Below are positions 33,180-45,509 of a stretch of 64,000 nucleotides of DNA, piece after piece. A program made the translations under genes and the position numbers. The notes beneath the pieces were generated by a model. The model saw only the letters and a list, made by a program, of their open reading frames with translations, had not been told where the DNA came from and did no database searches. Source of the DNA: Portulaca oleracea (taxonomy: Eukaryota > Streptophyta > Magnoliopsida > Caryophyllales > Portulacaceae). The first letter of the stretch is position 1; each line of letters opens with the position of its first letter. The DNA lies in the NCBI GenBank assembly GCA_029582165.1, contig CM055868.1:25574891-25638890 (forward strand). The letters run 5' to 3'.

Positions 33180-34554
33180 TTCCCCCAAGCCGATACGCTC
33201 CAGATTCACTCTTCACTTTCCATACGTTAGTGGCCTGATTAACAATCAGACTCGAGTCTCCAAACATTTGTAGTCGCTTAATAACTATTTCCAAAGCAGT
33301 ATGTAATCTAAAAATCCAAGCTCCATACTTCGCAGCGTTGTTGGTGGCGTCAAAATCCACCTAGACTGCCAAAGGAAGATGTAGACCTTCGGGAGAAATT
33401 TATAGAACCCAACGCCACATCCCATCTGGTTTGCAGCACCATCGAAGTACAACTTCCAAATTTCCTCCTCTACTTGGAAAACTTGCTCATCACTGAACTC
33501 TAAGCCACCAGTATTAGAATCTTTCGCTTGAAGATCAGCCTAGAAATCAGAAACTGCTTGACCATTTATGGAGTTCTAATGTTGGAAATAAAGGTCGAAC
33601 TCGGATAACATAACCACCCATCGAGCTATCCGGTCATTGATAGTAGGTTGTTCCATAACATACTTGACCGGGTTGCATGTTGCGATCACATAGAGAGTCT
33701 GTGAGAGCATGTAAAGGCGAAGCTTCCTTGCAGACCAAACCAATCCTAAGGCCATCTTTTCAATTTTAGAATACCGAGATTCACAACCCGAGAACTTCTT
33801 GTTGATTTAGTATATGGCTTTTTCCAACCCTTCGACCTTTTGTGTCAACATGACACCCATAGCACTCTGATTGATGGTGCGATATAGTAACATAGGTTCT
33901 CCGAGAACAATTCGAACGAGTACAAGTGGATTGGTCAAATCTTCCTTTACCTTGTCAAATGCTGCTTGGCATTACTCGTCCCATTCAACCTTTGCACCCT
34001 TCTTTAACTTCTTAAACAATGGTTCACATGTCATCGCGACCTTCGAAATGAACCTGCTTAAATACTGGATCCGCCCTAGAAAACTGCGAATTTCCTTCTC
34101 CATTCTAGGCGAAGGCATCTCTTGAATGACTTTGATCTTGGATGGATCAACTTTGATTCCCCGTTGACTCACAATATACCGTAGCATCTTCCCCGAAGTT
34201 ACTCCAAATGCGTACTCTTGTGGATTCAACCTCATATTGTATTAGCGAAGTCTAAGGAAGAACTTACGCATGTTGGGAATGTGATCTTCTCACCTTTTTG
34301 ACATGACAATCATATCGTCCACATACATCTCTACCTCCTTGCGGATCATGTCATGGAGTAGTGTGGTCACGGTGCGTTGGTAAGTGGCACCGACATCTGT
34401 TCAGCCCAAAAGGCATAACAACATAACAAAAGGTTCCCTATATGGTGACGAATGTTGTTTTCTCTATATCTTCCTCATCCATCTTGATTTGGTTGTAGCC
34501 AACATATCCATCCAAGAATGACAGTAGCCCGTGGCCATAAGTGTGATCAACTAG
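33180..34554 (-). pseudogene. Tat-lineage Gypsy pol relic (RT and two RNase H domains)
   Basis: On the minus strand, starting at 34554, the reading gives LVDHTYGHGLLSFLDGYVG and MYVDDM (complement of 34311-34325), which is RT. It then gives CEPLFKKLKKG and a first RNase H region, the linker NSINGQAVSDF, and WKLYFDGAANQMGCGVG with MDFDATNNAAKY and GDSSLIVNQ. The last part is the second, plant-type RNase H that marks the Tat/Ogre group of Gypsy elements. Many stops and frameshifts. The N-terminal RT is cut off by a CACTA terminus at 34555, and the integrase side ends at 33180. Confidence 0.85.
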
Positions 34555-34670
34555 CACTATAAGAAAATTTATGTTTTGTGGCAATTTACTAGTGGCAAAT
34601 TTAAAATTGCCACTATATGCCAAAAGTTGTAAAGACAATAGTAACATATACAATTTTGCCACAAAAGGGA
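34555..34670 (+). mobile_element. CACTA transposon terminus (one end only)
   Basis: CACTATAAGAAAA at 34555 matches the common plant CACTA end CACTACAAGAAAA. It interrupts Tat pol exactly. Subterminal copies of TGGCAA/TTGCCA in both orientations (about 34577, 34592, 34607, 34660) follow within 115 bp. I did not find the opposite end (a TTCTTATAGTG-like sequence) in the window, so the element is truncated or its end is decayed. Confidence 0.65.
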
Positions 34671-35340
34671 GGGTTTATTATAGCGAATAGCTTGAAATGT
34701 TACAACTGACACTTAATAATTTTCAAAGAGGCGGGGAGATAAAATTTCAATAAAAATATGTTCCCTCTAATTTTTTTTAAGCGAATTATACTTTCTCTGC
34801 AATTTATAGTGAATAAAAGAAAGGAAATAGGTGAACTAAACTAAAAAAAAAAAAATTCAATCGAAGCGAAGGTGTCAAATCAGATTCTCTTCCCCTACAG
34901 CTAAAATATTCCAGATATTTAAACAAAAATTTGAATTTCCCAGCTCTCCAAACTCATAAACTCCATTAAAATCTACACATAACCCTAATTCATATTGCTC
35001 CCACCTCTCTCCACCATAACTTCTCCCCACTGTGCAACTTCCTCGATGAATTCCCACTCTCCAATGTCACTTTGTTCAAATGGCCAAATCCCGCTCGAGC
35101 CAAGGATCTCGCGAATCTCATCGTCCTCAGTCTCTTGTCTCTCCAACAACAAATTTTTCGGCAAAATCCTGCCTTTGCGGTAACCTCAACATCACTGAAT
35201 CAACCATAACCCTAGTTCACGCACAGTTGATGTGTGGTGTCGATTGCGGCACAGGTACTAGGTTTCAAAACTACTATTACTACTACTTCCGATGTCCAAC
35301 ATAATTAAATTTTTACATCTTTGCATGACTGTGATAGGAA
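34671..35340. other. Possible captured gene sequence next to the CACTA end
   Basis: A plus-strand reading at about 35030-35130 gives NFLDEFPLSNVTLFKWPNPA and then ARAKDLANLIVLS, which looks protein-like, but I do not recognise it and stops surround it. The rest is AT-rich with no feature. Confidence 0.3.
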
Positions 35341-35361
35341 ATTGAGCAAGTTAATTTAAGA

Positions 35362-35592
35362 ATGAGCAGTAACATGAGCACGAGCATTAGAGGGCCACCA
35401 ACCTCTACTATGAGTAGAAATCGGATGGTCGATTGTTGTCATCTCCACTGTCGTTACTGGATGAACTGCATATATAGCTTTGATAAAGCAGGATTCTTGG
35501 GCCTTGGCCACCCTCTCCTCAATCGCATTGCCCATCGCTTCATCATTGCCGCTGGGGTATCTACTTACCTAACCTCCATCTTCTCTTATTAA
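35362..35592 (+). pseudogene. OEP16-like gene fragment
   Basis: ATG at 35362 opens 76 codons. The second half reads SFDKAGFLGLGHPLLNRIA and then HRFIIAAGV, resembling the N-terminal part of plastid outer-envelope OEP16/Tim17-family proteins, where a (D/G)LGHPLLNRIA block precedes the first membrane segment. After that the match is lost and a stop follows, so only one exon-sized piece is present. Its position next to a CACTA end suggests transposon capture. Identification is by memory of the motif only. Confidence 0.45.
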
Positions 35593-35799
35593 TTTTCTCC
35601 CTTTTCAAACACTTCACTTCCTTTTTCTCCTCTTGCTGGTGCTGAAACTACTACATCCCCTCCTATTGTAACCGTAAGCTTGCTTTAATGCCTATAGTTG
35701 TTTATGACTTCATATTTGTTATTTTTGTTGTTAGTATATCTTCAGCTTCTTCTATATGAAGTTCTCTACAATATACCAATTTGATAATCAATTTGTGTA

Positions 35800-36930
35800 A
35801 TTGTGATTCCAAAGATAAGACGACCCGTACTTGATGGAAATCAGCCCACGCCTATTCCCTTAAGCCCAATCAAGGAGGCCCAAATTAAATATAAGTATAT
35901 AGACTGGGTCTTTCATAAAGGAAAACCAACTAGGCTCGATCCAATAAGGAGGTTTCTATTCAAAGTAGAGGCCCGAAGGCCCATTCACATGGTTTGCTTC
36001 CTATGGCTAGATGATGTCCAAACATCCTAGGAAGGATCAAGATCACGCCAACCAAGGCCCAAGGAAGCCCAAAGTTTCATCCTAGGGGTCCATTTCAAGT
36101 TCCAAGTGAAGCTCACATTTGATCATTTCAGTTTTGAATTTCATAGTTTTAATCTTTTGGGTGTAACTTTGTTTTAATTAGCTTTTAATTGTTTTAGTGT
36201 GATTTATATTATCTTTATAACCTTTAAAGTCATGTAAGATGCCAAGTAAGTTATAAAGTTGAGCATCAAGTCATAGGAGTCCAGTAGGAGTCTAGAATGT
36301 TCTAAAGAGTTCTAGAATGTTCTTGAAGGATGTGTGTGTGTGTGTGTACGTGTCACATGTGGTGTGTAGCTTAGGCGCCAATTTTGGTTATTACTATCCT
36401 AGATAAGGTTGGTTATCTTGTAACTAATCAATATTGGATTAGGAAAGTCAATCTCAATTAGGATAAGGTTGTTGTAAGCAACTCCCCTTTGGATAAGGAG
36501 TCCTAATCCAAGAGGAGATTGGAGTAGGAAGGCGTCTAGGATTAGAAACTCTTGGCTTGCACGCCAAGTTAGGATTCTTAGGGGAATTAGAACTCTTTTA
36601 GTATAAATAGCTAGGCATGTAGCCTTTCAAAGGCAACCCCTTTTGAAAAATGAATACAATCAAGCTTTTAGCTTACCCCCCTTGAGTGTTTGGATAAACC
36701 TCGTTGATCTCATCTATTGTACCTTGGTATGGAAACCAAGTGGTTAGGAAGAACTTGATCCTAAACTTAGGTTGAAGATCAAGTTAGCCCTAGGGTTTCT
36801 TTCTTGTGGATTCAAGTCAAATTCCTTGATCTATCCCGTCTTTATTTTTCTGTCAATACAGTTAAGATAAACACACCTTTGTCTTTGTATCAATATAGTT
36901 AAGACAAAACCCTAGCCTTACTTCTGCCCA
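35800..36930 (+). repeat. LTR-like promoter sequence, boundaries unknown
   Basis: Contains a (TG)n run at about 36331-36348, a TATA box TATAAATA at 36602-36609, and AATGAATACAATCAAG about 45 bp on, which looks like a polyadenylation region. That order is typical of a plant LTR (U3-R-U5). No second copy or terminal repeats were found, so it may be a solo or broken LTR. Confidence 0.4.
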
Positions 36931-37583
36931 CCAAACGTCACCTTCCCTCTTTTCTCCCTCATATCCGTCTACCCCCTCTCCATTCTCTCTCCATAACAAA
37001 CTCTCAACAAACTCCCTCTCTCTCCTCCCAACAACCTTCTACTCTCCTCTTTCTCACTCAAAGGCCTCACGCCAAAACACCCTTCTCTCTCTCACCTCTC
37101 TCACATCACTCTCTCTTTCCCCTCATCCAAGATTCAAACTTTCATCCTCTTTCTCATTCAAGAATCAATCTTTCTTGATTCTTGAAAACAAAAAAGTCCT
37201 CACAACAAATAACCTCCCATCTCACGTGAACTCCCCTTCTTTCCCTCCATATTCACGTGAATCACCCCTCCTTTCTGTCTTGGTTGCACGTGTAATTGAG
37301 TATTACTGGATTAAGAACCTTTCTTTATCCCGTAATACATCAGTACTTGTATAAATTCCAAAGCACCAACCCTCTTCTGAAGTCGAAGTTTCAATTCTAC
37401 CCCAAAACCAACAGTTTTTGTTCTCTTTTTTCTTTAGATGAATTCGTTTTCTCTTTTCTCTTGGTATTTTTATTGACTTCTTATACTAAAATTCTGTATA
37501 TTTTCATAAACTTTACTTCATTGCAAAATGTTGTGAGTAGGAACGTTGTGGAGTGTTTGGGTGTTCCTACAATTACTATTGAT
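36931..37583 (+). other. Pyrimidine-rich leader-like region and possible exon
   Basis: CT-rich text (36900-37270) resembles a plant 5' leader. A reading at about 37510-37623 gives RNVVECLGVPTITIDE and a run of Gln from AAC/CAA repeats before a stop. No family recognised. Confidence 0.3.
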
Positions 37584-40442
37584 GAACAACAACAACAACA
37601 ACAACCTCCCATGTTACACGTTTGAGCGCGGTATGTGGGACCCTAGTGTAGGCAGGCTTACCCCCATGAACAAAAGTTCATTAAGAGACTAATTCCGACG
37701 GATCCTAGCAAAAACAGATGCGAAGCTTGTTAAGAGAGGAAAAAAAACAAGAAGGTGGGACTAGATATCATAATTACTTGATCTCAAATGACAGATTGTT
37801 TTGTGAATTGCTCGTTCTCTTGTCTTTAATAGATTTTCATGTCTAGCCACTGAGATGGCAAGAATTTTGTTGGCCTGTAATACTCATAACATCGATGATT
37901 TTGTGAATCGCTTGTATCTCGGCTGCAAGACTCAATCGATTTTTTGTTTTTTATCTAGAAGCGCTAGAGTGAGTATAATCCAAGTACTTTTGATTGCTTC
38001 TTATGCTTCAATTGAGCTTATCCACTAGTATTGAGATGGCTTCAACTGATTATGAACTTTTCGCTTTGGTGGTCTTTGAAGTTGGAATTAAAGAAAATGG
38101 GATAACATTGTTTCCATTGAAAATGTGTCATGCAACCCCAAGTATAGGTAAACATTAGTGACGTCTTTTTTCTAAAAATTTAAAATCAGATGAGTGTATT
38201 GACACACACAATTTAGGATGTAGAAATGAGGGTATACTTTAATAATATCATATACACATACACATTAATACACAAGACTTGGGACTTGTACTGTACACCC
38301 TACCTTGAGTCTTGGTTCCTACTAGAAGATGTCTATTGTCAAGGCATTATGTGTGACAACCTAAGTTAGACAGAGTCTTGACAAACAAAGAGCTTTGTTA
38401 TCACTCGGTTCGAATAAATATGTTAGCAAAATAGTTTTTGTCTTGAATTCATGCATGTTATATCCTACTATTGTTTGTCTAATATTCGCTCGTCTTGAGG
38501 TGATGACCATTTGTTTTAAAGTTTTTAGAATTCGCATTATGACAAAGATATGAAATAGGATGTATTGCTCTAAACATTAACAAATAGAAAGACAAAGTTT
38601 GGTTAAATGAAATCTCAAGTTCAGTATAGTTTTGACATTTTTCGTAAAACCTTGAGGCAAGCTTAAATAGTCTAAACAATTTTTCAAGAGTAAAGTGCTC
38701 CTACAAATTTATTTCTTAGTGCATTATTCATCTTACGGGTAAGTTCATCAGCTTTTGTCCATTTTGGATTCAGAACAATATTTGAATTAGTATAAAATTT
38801 TTTGGTCACTAATGTTGAATGTCTAATGCAATCTGAACAATCTCCCTCAAACCTAGCTGTGTGTGCTGACCTTGAGCAACTTTTTCAATGAAGTATGATA
38901 GAATTTATTTTTCAAAATCCTAGATATTGCGTGTGCTAACCTAGGACTAATTTTTGCTATTATATTCCTAAATCCTTTTTCAGGTTGTACATTCCAAACA
39001 TTCCCCAGCTCTTTTAAGCTCATTGTTGAACAACTACAACAACAACAACAACAACCTCCCATGTTACACGTTTGAGCACGGTATGTGGGACCTTAGTAGA
39101 CTAATTCCGACGGATCCGAGCAAAAACAGATGCGAAGCTTGTAAGAGAGGAAAAAAAACAAGAAGGTGGGACTAGATATCATAATTACTTGATCTCAAAT
39201 GACAGATTGTTTTGTGAATTGCTCGTTCTCTTGTCTTTAATAGATTTTCATGTCTAGCCACTGAGATGGCAAGAATTCTGTTGGCTCGTAATACACATAT
39301 TATCGATGATTTTGTGAATCGCTTGTATCTCGGTTGCAAGACTCAATGGAATTTTTTTATTTTTTTTTTATCTTGAAGCGCTAGAGTGAGTATAATACAA
39401 GTACATTTGATTGCTTCTTATGCTTCAATTGAGCTTATACACTAGTATTGAGATGGCTTCAACTGATTATGAACTTTTCGCTTTGGTGATTTTTGAAGTT
39501 AGAGTTAAAGACAATGGGATAACATTCTTTCCATTGAAAATGTGTCATGCAACCCCAAGTATAGGTATACACTAGTGATGTCTTTTTCTAAAAATTTGAT
39601 ATCAGATGAGTGTATTGACACACACAATTTAGGATGTAGAAAAGAGGGTATACTTTCATAATATCATATACACATACAAATTTATACACAAGACTTGAGA
39701 CTTGTACTGTACACCCTATGTTGAGTCTTGGTTCCTACTAGAAGATTTCTATTGTCAAGGCATTATGTTTGACAACCTAAGTTAGACAGAGTCTTGACAA
39801 ACAAAGAGCTTTGTTATCACTCGGTTCTAATAAATGTGTTAGCAAAATAGTTTTTGTCTTGAATTCATGCATGTTATATCTTACTATTGTTTGTCTATTA
39901 TTCGCTTGTCTTGAGGTGATGACCATTTGTTTTAAAGTTTTCAGAATTCGCATTATGACAAAGATATGAAATAGGATGTATTGATCTGAACTGTAACAAA
40001 TAGAAAGACAAAGTTTGGTTAAATGAAATCTCAAGTTCAGTATAGTTTTGACATTTTTGGTAGAGCCTTGAGGCAAGCTTAAGTCGTCTAAACAATTTTC
40101 AAGAGTAAAGTGGTCCTATAAATTTATTTCTTAGTGGATTATTCATCTTACGGGTAAGTTCATCATTTTTTGTCCATTTTGGATTCAGAACAATATGTGA
40201 ATTAGTATAAATTTTTTTGGTCACTAATGTTGAATGTCTAATGCAATTAGAACAATCTCCCTCAAACCCAGCTGTGTGTGCTGACCTTGAGCAACTTTTT
40301 CAATGAAGTATGATAGAGTTTATTTTTCAAAATCCTAGATGTTGCGTGTGCTGACCTAGGACTACTTTTTGCTATTATATTCCTAAATCCTTTTTCAGGT
40401 TGTACATTCTAAACATTCCCCAGCTCTTTTAAGCTCATTGTT
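37584..40442. repeat. 1.45 kb tandem direct duplication
   Basis: Copy 1 (about 37584-39027) and copy 2 (about 39028-40442) share order and most sequence: an (AAC)n tract then CCTCCCATGTTACACG, later TCTAGCCACTGAGATGGCAAG, and finally CCCCAGCTCTTTTAAGCTC. Matching points are 1450 bp apart at the start and 1415 bp at the end, so a few indels have accumulated. Neither copy has a supported coding region. The (AAC)n start with conserved flank looks like the reversed (TTG)n tail of a SINE, which I could not confirm. Confidence 0.9.
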
Positions 40443-42904
40443 GTTGAATTCTTCATGATATTGTTGATATTGGTGTTTAAATTGTTGTGATTATTAGGAG
40501 TATTTGATGTTGGCATTTTGGAAGAATAGGGATGTTATTGTTGTCTATTTGCACTAGAACATCAAATTAGAAGTTGCTCATCTAAGGGTTGTTTTCTTAG
40601 TGTGCCTTTGTTTATTTGTTTTAGTGTTTTGGATTGTCCGGATGGTTAGTAAGTGCCTTGGATAAGTACTGATACTAAGTTGATTTTGGTTGAGTTTTAC
40701 ATTAAAATTAGATTCTGAAGTGGTGTTTCTTCTTCTGATGCGATCTTGTGATGCTGCTATATTTGTTATATGCTTGTTTGCACCCGCTTATAAGCTTCAA
40801 GTTGCTGCCACTCTGTTTTAGCACAAAAACCAATTCTCCAACTTGTAGGATAGGAAATGATGATGCTAACGTTCAGGAGACAATGGACAAAGAGTTAGAA
40901 ACTCTTCAGCTGGAGCATGACCCTAAACCACGAAAAATCCCTAAGCCTAACAATGAAGATGAAGAGGGGGTAGAGGACATTAATGTTGGGGAAAATGATA
41001 TTGTGGATGAGTGGACGACCTTTTTAGCCTTCGTATTATCAATCTATATCCTTGTTAAAAAAAAAGAAAATCTATTTCGATAAAAAAATCCATACAAAAA
41101 TAATGTAATTAAACACCTGAGGAATGTTTTTAGGGGCTCTTTGGTTTCTTGATCTCACGAACACCAAAAACCGCGCATAATAGTTTTTCCCTAGCTATAT
41201 GGACTCTCAAGTCTCAATCCTCAATAGAAGTTTAATTTCGAAATGCCTAAGGGAGAATTGTTGGGAAGTTAATCATGCGTGGGTAGGTATATATTCTCTC
41301 AATTCGGTTTGTCAATCTGTGAATTCAACCATTGTGGGCAGTTTCATTTTTTTTTGAATTTGATTTTAGTTTATCCCTAATGTTTTTCAGTAGTCGAGCT
41401 TCATCGGAGAAATTCAAAATTTCTCAAGTCAAGTCTTTCAGCTGTTGATTTTCATCTTTGGCAATTCAGAATTTGATCTTGGTAGCCGAGTTGTTCTACA
41501 ATCCAAAATTCCTTAATTCTCTTTCAATCAGGTTAGTTTTATATCATTTTCCATCCCTTGAATCTTTTCTTATTGAACTGGAGTTGTTCGCTATGTGCTT
41601 AGTGAAGGATAGAGCGATTTTCTTGGCCATGGACTGAGTCGAATAGAATCAAAGGATGTACTTGAAACAGGGGAAACCTACAAAAGAAAAACACTCAAAT
41701 AATTATATTATGATCTTCACACAACATAATTTGAATGGTGTTATAAATAAGAGCGGATCTTATAAACAATAATGTGAATTATGCTTCGTCTTTACTTTTG
41801 TTCTAAAAGCATAATGCAATGTACATAAGAGTAGACCATAGACTCGGTTCTGAGCCTCAGCAAAAACAATTTCAGCTTATTCAATTCTTAGCTCAACCAA
41901 TACATATGCTTTAAGCCTAAAGAAATATAAGTATACATTATAAACGAAATAATTCTATTATATATTGGGAGAATATTGACAAAATTCGGCAAGTGACCTG
42001 CTAGTTGTTGGTATGCACGTGGGTTAACCTGAAAAGGGATAACAATTTTGATACTAGAGATTTCATGGCTTTTGGGTTAATTTAGCATTCATTCATACAT
42101 TAGATTGTTTGATTTCTCATAGTTCTCTGTTTGGAAGTAGAGACACAACCAAACATTGTAATTTAAGGTTGGTAAAAGAAAATCTCAATTCCCTCATCTT
42201 TTACAAAGTTGCTTTTACACTAGATTTTCTAATAATTATTTTAGTTGGTTTAATTTCTACAGATAGGATTACCATAATAAAATAAGAAAACAACTAAAAT
42301 TTTTATAGCTAATTGAGTTTTTATTTTAAATTTATTTTAATGAGGATAGTTACATTCAAGTGGATCTTCTGGTCATCTCCGTCCTTTCGTTGGTCAAGTC
42401 CCAAGTCTTGATAGACAGTACTAAAGGTATGGTGACTATCTTGCCTTGTATAGATTGATTTTTATGTATGTATATCTAGTTAAGGTTATTATCTTTATGT
42501 GAATTTGATATGTAAGCCACTTTGCCTAGGATATTACCAATTGTCAAGGGAAGTACTGCCGAATTTTTTGTAGTATATTTTAAAGAGTACTTCTAATAAA
42601 ATTATTTTCTCTTTGCAGTTACAGATTCTATCGGGGCCTTCTGGCATGATATGTATAGCAAACAAAGATGATGTTGCAGACGCAAAATTTGTTGAGGCTC
42701 CGAAACTTGAAGATGTTAGTTTGGTAGGATATTCTTTGATATTATTTTTATTTTTCTTAATTAGTTTATAACAATAGAGGTGCTTACCCTTATTCCTCCA
42801 AAAAACGAAACTAGAACGATTTTTATGTTTATTCTAAGAATTGGATATGTAGAAATTATGATTTATGAACAAAGTCTTCTTTCCATGTTTAGTTTACATG
42901 GTCT

Positions 42905-42908
<4 letters not shown>
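40443..42908 (+). other. No intact gene; possible exons of a decayed host gene
   Basis: Two segments look exon-like. About 40850-41025 follows an acceptor-like TTGTAG and reads NDDANVQETMDKELETLQLE and an acidic EDEEGVED stretch. 42620-42724 lies between TTTGCAG and GTAGG and reads 35 codons (SGPSGMICIANKDDVADAKF within it). I do not recognise either. The rest of this stretch shows no feature. Confidence 0.3.

Positions 42909-42959
<51 letters not shown>
42909..42959. repeat. (TA)n microsatellite at the LINE 5' end
   Basis: About 25 TA dinucleotides directly before LINE 5' UTR sequence. Confidence 0.95.
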
Positions 42960-42966
<7 letters not shown>

Positions 42967-43180
42967 GAAATCGCCGCCTAGAGAGAGAAGGAGAGCGAAC
43001 GAATCGCCCACCGGCTTCTGGTGCTCCGTCGACGTCTCCGCCGTGTATGGCGGTGATACCCGACCCACACCCAGCCAAGCTTCATCCTTGATTCTCGATC
43101 CAAAGGTCAGTTTACTCATTCTCCAATTTTGGGTTTCGAAATGGATCTCGGTTGTTTGAATGGGAGCTGTTACGAGATCT

Positions 43181-43441
43181 GATTCAAAGGGTCTAAGATT
43201 GCTCGTTCTTCAATTCTGGGTTTATCGTTTATGTACTAGGTCTCAAAATTTGGAATCATAGTTTCTGGGATCGTGCTATTTTGGGGCTCGATTTCTAATT
43301 CGATTTGCTGATTCAACGGGTCTACGTTTGATCATCTTTTCAATTCTGGGTTTTCGTTTATGTACTGTGTTACGAATTGGGAATCAGAATTTCTGGAATC
43401 GGGTCCTGCTAATTTGGTGCTCGTTTTCTAATTCGAGTTGA
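43181..43441 (+). repeat. Tandem 129-132 bp monomers in the LINE 5' UTR
   Basis: Two diverged copies (43181-43309 and 43310-43441) run from GATTCAA(A/C)GGGTCTA through CAATTCTGGGTTT to TTCTAATTCGA. Tandem 5' UTR monomers serve as promoters in some LINE families; that role here is inferred. Confidence 0.85.
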
Positions 43442-43734
43442 ATCTCTTGCTTTCTGAACTGCAATTCATCTGAGGGTCAAATTGGGTTCTTCTGTTTCTG
43501 GGTTCGAGTCATCTTCATATCCTGGCTCTAAGGAAGAAGCTGAGACGAGTTTTGGTATTCCATTTTGAGAGTGATCTGTGCATGTTGGGGAACGAATTCT
43601 GCTTGTGCGTTTGTTCCAGTTTGTGCGCTTGCTTCTAATTTTGTATCTCAAATCTTGAGTTCCACGGTGGAATTGATCAGTGAAACCACTGAGTTTCTTG
43701 ATTCCTGCTGGCTGGCAGCTTCTAAAAAAACAAA

Positions 43735-44133
43735 ATGGTGGCAACTAGGCAAAATACACAGAATTCTGCCAGCCGGAACCCTACTCCGACGGCAAAAACG
43801 ACCACACAAACAGGGAAATCGAAAATAGACTTTGTACGAAATGATCAAACTACCGTCATCCAAACTGCAACGGGAAAAAATCAGCGGAAGAACTTATCTT
43901 GGAGGCTCTTAGTAAAGAACCAAAGAAGAGTTCTTATGCCTCTCTATTCAGTCAAGATGATGGGATGCAATTGAAATATATGGAACCAATAAAGGTCGAA
44001 GGAATGACATGCGCCAAGCTAGAAAGAGAGGATGTGGTGGAATCTATCGCGTACTGGAACAACTCAGTAATCTGCTGTGTACTCGGAGCAAATCCACCTA
44101 TAGAGGTCATGAATGGCTTTCTACGAAGAATTT
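43735..44133 (+). pseudogene. LINE copy A ORF1, 5' part (DUF4283-type)
   Basis: ATGGTGGCAACTAGG at 43735 parallels ATGGTGGCGACGAGG at 55303. After a frameshift near 43890 the reading SSYASLFSQDDGMQLKYMEP and then CAKLEREDVVES...YWNNSVICCVLGANPP matches the DUF4283 region of copy B (YGTPCTKIDREDVIESLDYW). ORF1 proteins of plant L1 elements bind RNA in the retrotransposition particle. The frame is cut by the LTR element after NGFLRRI. Confidence 0.85.
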
Positions 44134-45232
44134 TGATGTATATTTGCCTAGCTATATACATTAAGGCCTAGCTAAAGGACCTCTATCCAGCTAGAAGCTA
44201 CAAATGTCGCCTTGGGTATCAACAACTACAAGGGTTTATTAGCTCAAGGAAGAAAGCATGAAGGACCTTTGATGGTATTCTAGCTTACATGGAGTTACTC
44301 TCACATTTGGAGGACATCAATGAGCATAAATAACTCTCAAGTCCTTATTGAGAAGTCATCTCTCACGGCAGCAAAGGACTCCATCAAGTACAGTTCGATA
44401 TTTTGCTCTATAACTCTAGATCCATACATCTATTGAGGAAATCATCAAAAGAAGATTGGAGCTCTTTCAATAAGCTTTCCAATGGTTTTTGAATCAATGA
44501 AAACGGACAAGTATTGAAGGAGTTATAGCAATTTCTTTCTAGAGTTGTATTTTAGAGTTTATGATGTCATAAATAGGATATATGATGTAATAGTTGATTC
44601 TTGGTTTCTTGAACCCTAGGTACACGTCAAGGGTCCCTAAAGTAGTATAAATAGACCCCTAGGGTGCCATTGTATTCATTCAATTCAAGTCATTCAATAA
44701 ATCAAAAACAAACACAAGGTGTTGTTTTCTCTCTAGCTTTTGTGCTAGTCTTTTCGTTTCTCTTGAGGGAGTTCCGAAGTTATCCCCTTCTTCTATTCAA
44801 GGGTGGCATCCTTGAAGGTGAAAGGAAGGAATTGAAGAGTTCTTTGAGGTGGTGTGGCTGTATCCTCATCGATCCTTCAAAAGCCAATCTATCCAACTAT
44901 CCATTCCATCGTTCATTCAACTACATTCATCCAACCTCACATCATTCATCAAGAATTCATCAAGAATTCATCAAGAATTCAACAAGAATTCATCAAGCAC
45001 CCAACAAGAAGCATTCGTTCTTCATCAATACGTCTAAGCTTCTACAATCGTGCATCCATCATTCGTTCATTATCATACCTTCATTTGGTAATCATCTTTT
45101 CATAGTTCTTTTCTATCCATTTCCATTACATTTTCGAACATTAAGAACTTTGAGAAGGGAGATTTTCATCTTCGCTCTTAAAGATCCTTAGCCCTTTTGT
45201 GTAATGTGATCTTGTGATCCCATTATACATCA
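44134..45232 (+). repeat. Non-autonomous element 5' LTR
   Basis: 1099 bp with a 9-bp perfect terminal inverted repeat. TATAAATA at 44646-44653, followed by GACCCCTAGGG, closely like the CRM-like LTR (TATAAATAGACCCCTTGGG). The 175-codon frame inside it (44664-45191) has no ATG and recurs with the LTR, so it is not a gene. Confidence 0.92.
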
Positions 45233-45236
45233 AAAT

Positions 45237-45250
45237 TGGTATCAGAGCTT
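45237..45250 (+). promoter_or_regulatory. Non-autonomous element primer binding site
   Basis: TGGTATCAGAGCTT, 12 nt complementary to initiator tRNA-Met, four bases after the LTR. Confidence 0.88.
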
Positions 45251-45509
45251 AGGAGATTGATTCTCTTAGTTCTTGATCCATCTTTTCACCTTCTTTCCTT
45301 CAAAAATCCATCCCCATCATCCCACCATCATCACGCCACCCATGAGTTCTTCCAAGAACCCATCAAGAACTCATAAAGAACCATAAACTCCACCAAGAAC
45401 CCATAGCCCAAACACAATCCGCCCCAAATACAAACCTCTCTCGTCCTTTACCCATCCAAAACCCCTAAACCATGAATCTTGCAATCTTTTTGCACCAAGA
45501 TTGATCAAG

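Noticed and set aside
36931..42908. A single multi-exon host gene across this stretch
   Set aside because: The exon-like pieces do not share a recognisable family and are separated by duplications and stops; only low-confidence exon notes were kept.
42780..43119. Open frames with Tyr-Ile runs on both strands
   Set aside because: They are translations of the (TA)n microsatellite; the same applies at 54056-54358.
44664..45191. A 175-codon gene present three times (also 49200 and 49796)
   Set aside because: It begins at GTG, has no domain and is simply the R/U5 part of the LTR, so it recurs with each LTR copy.
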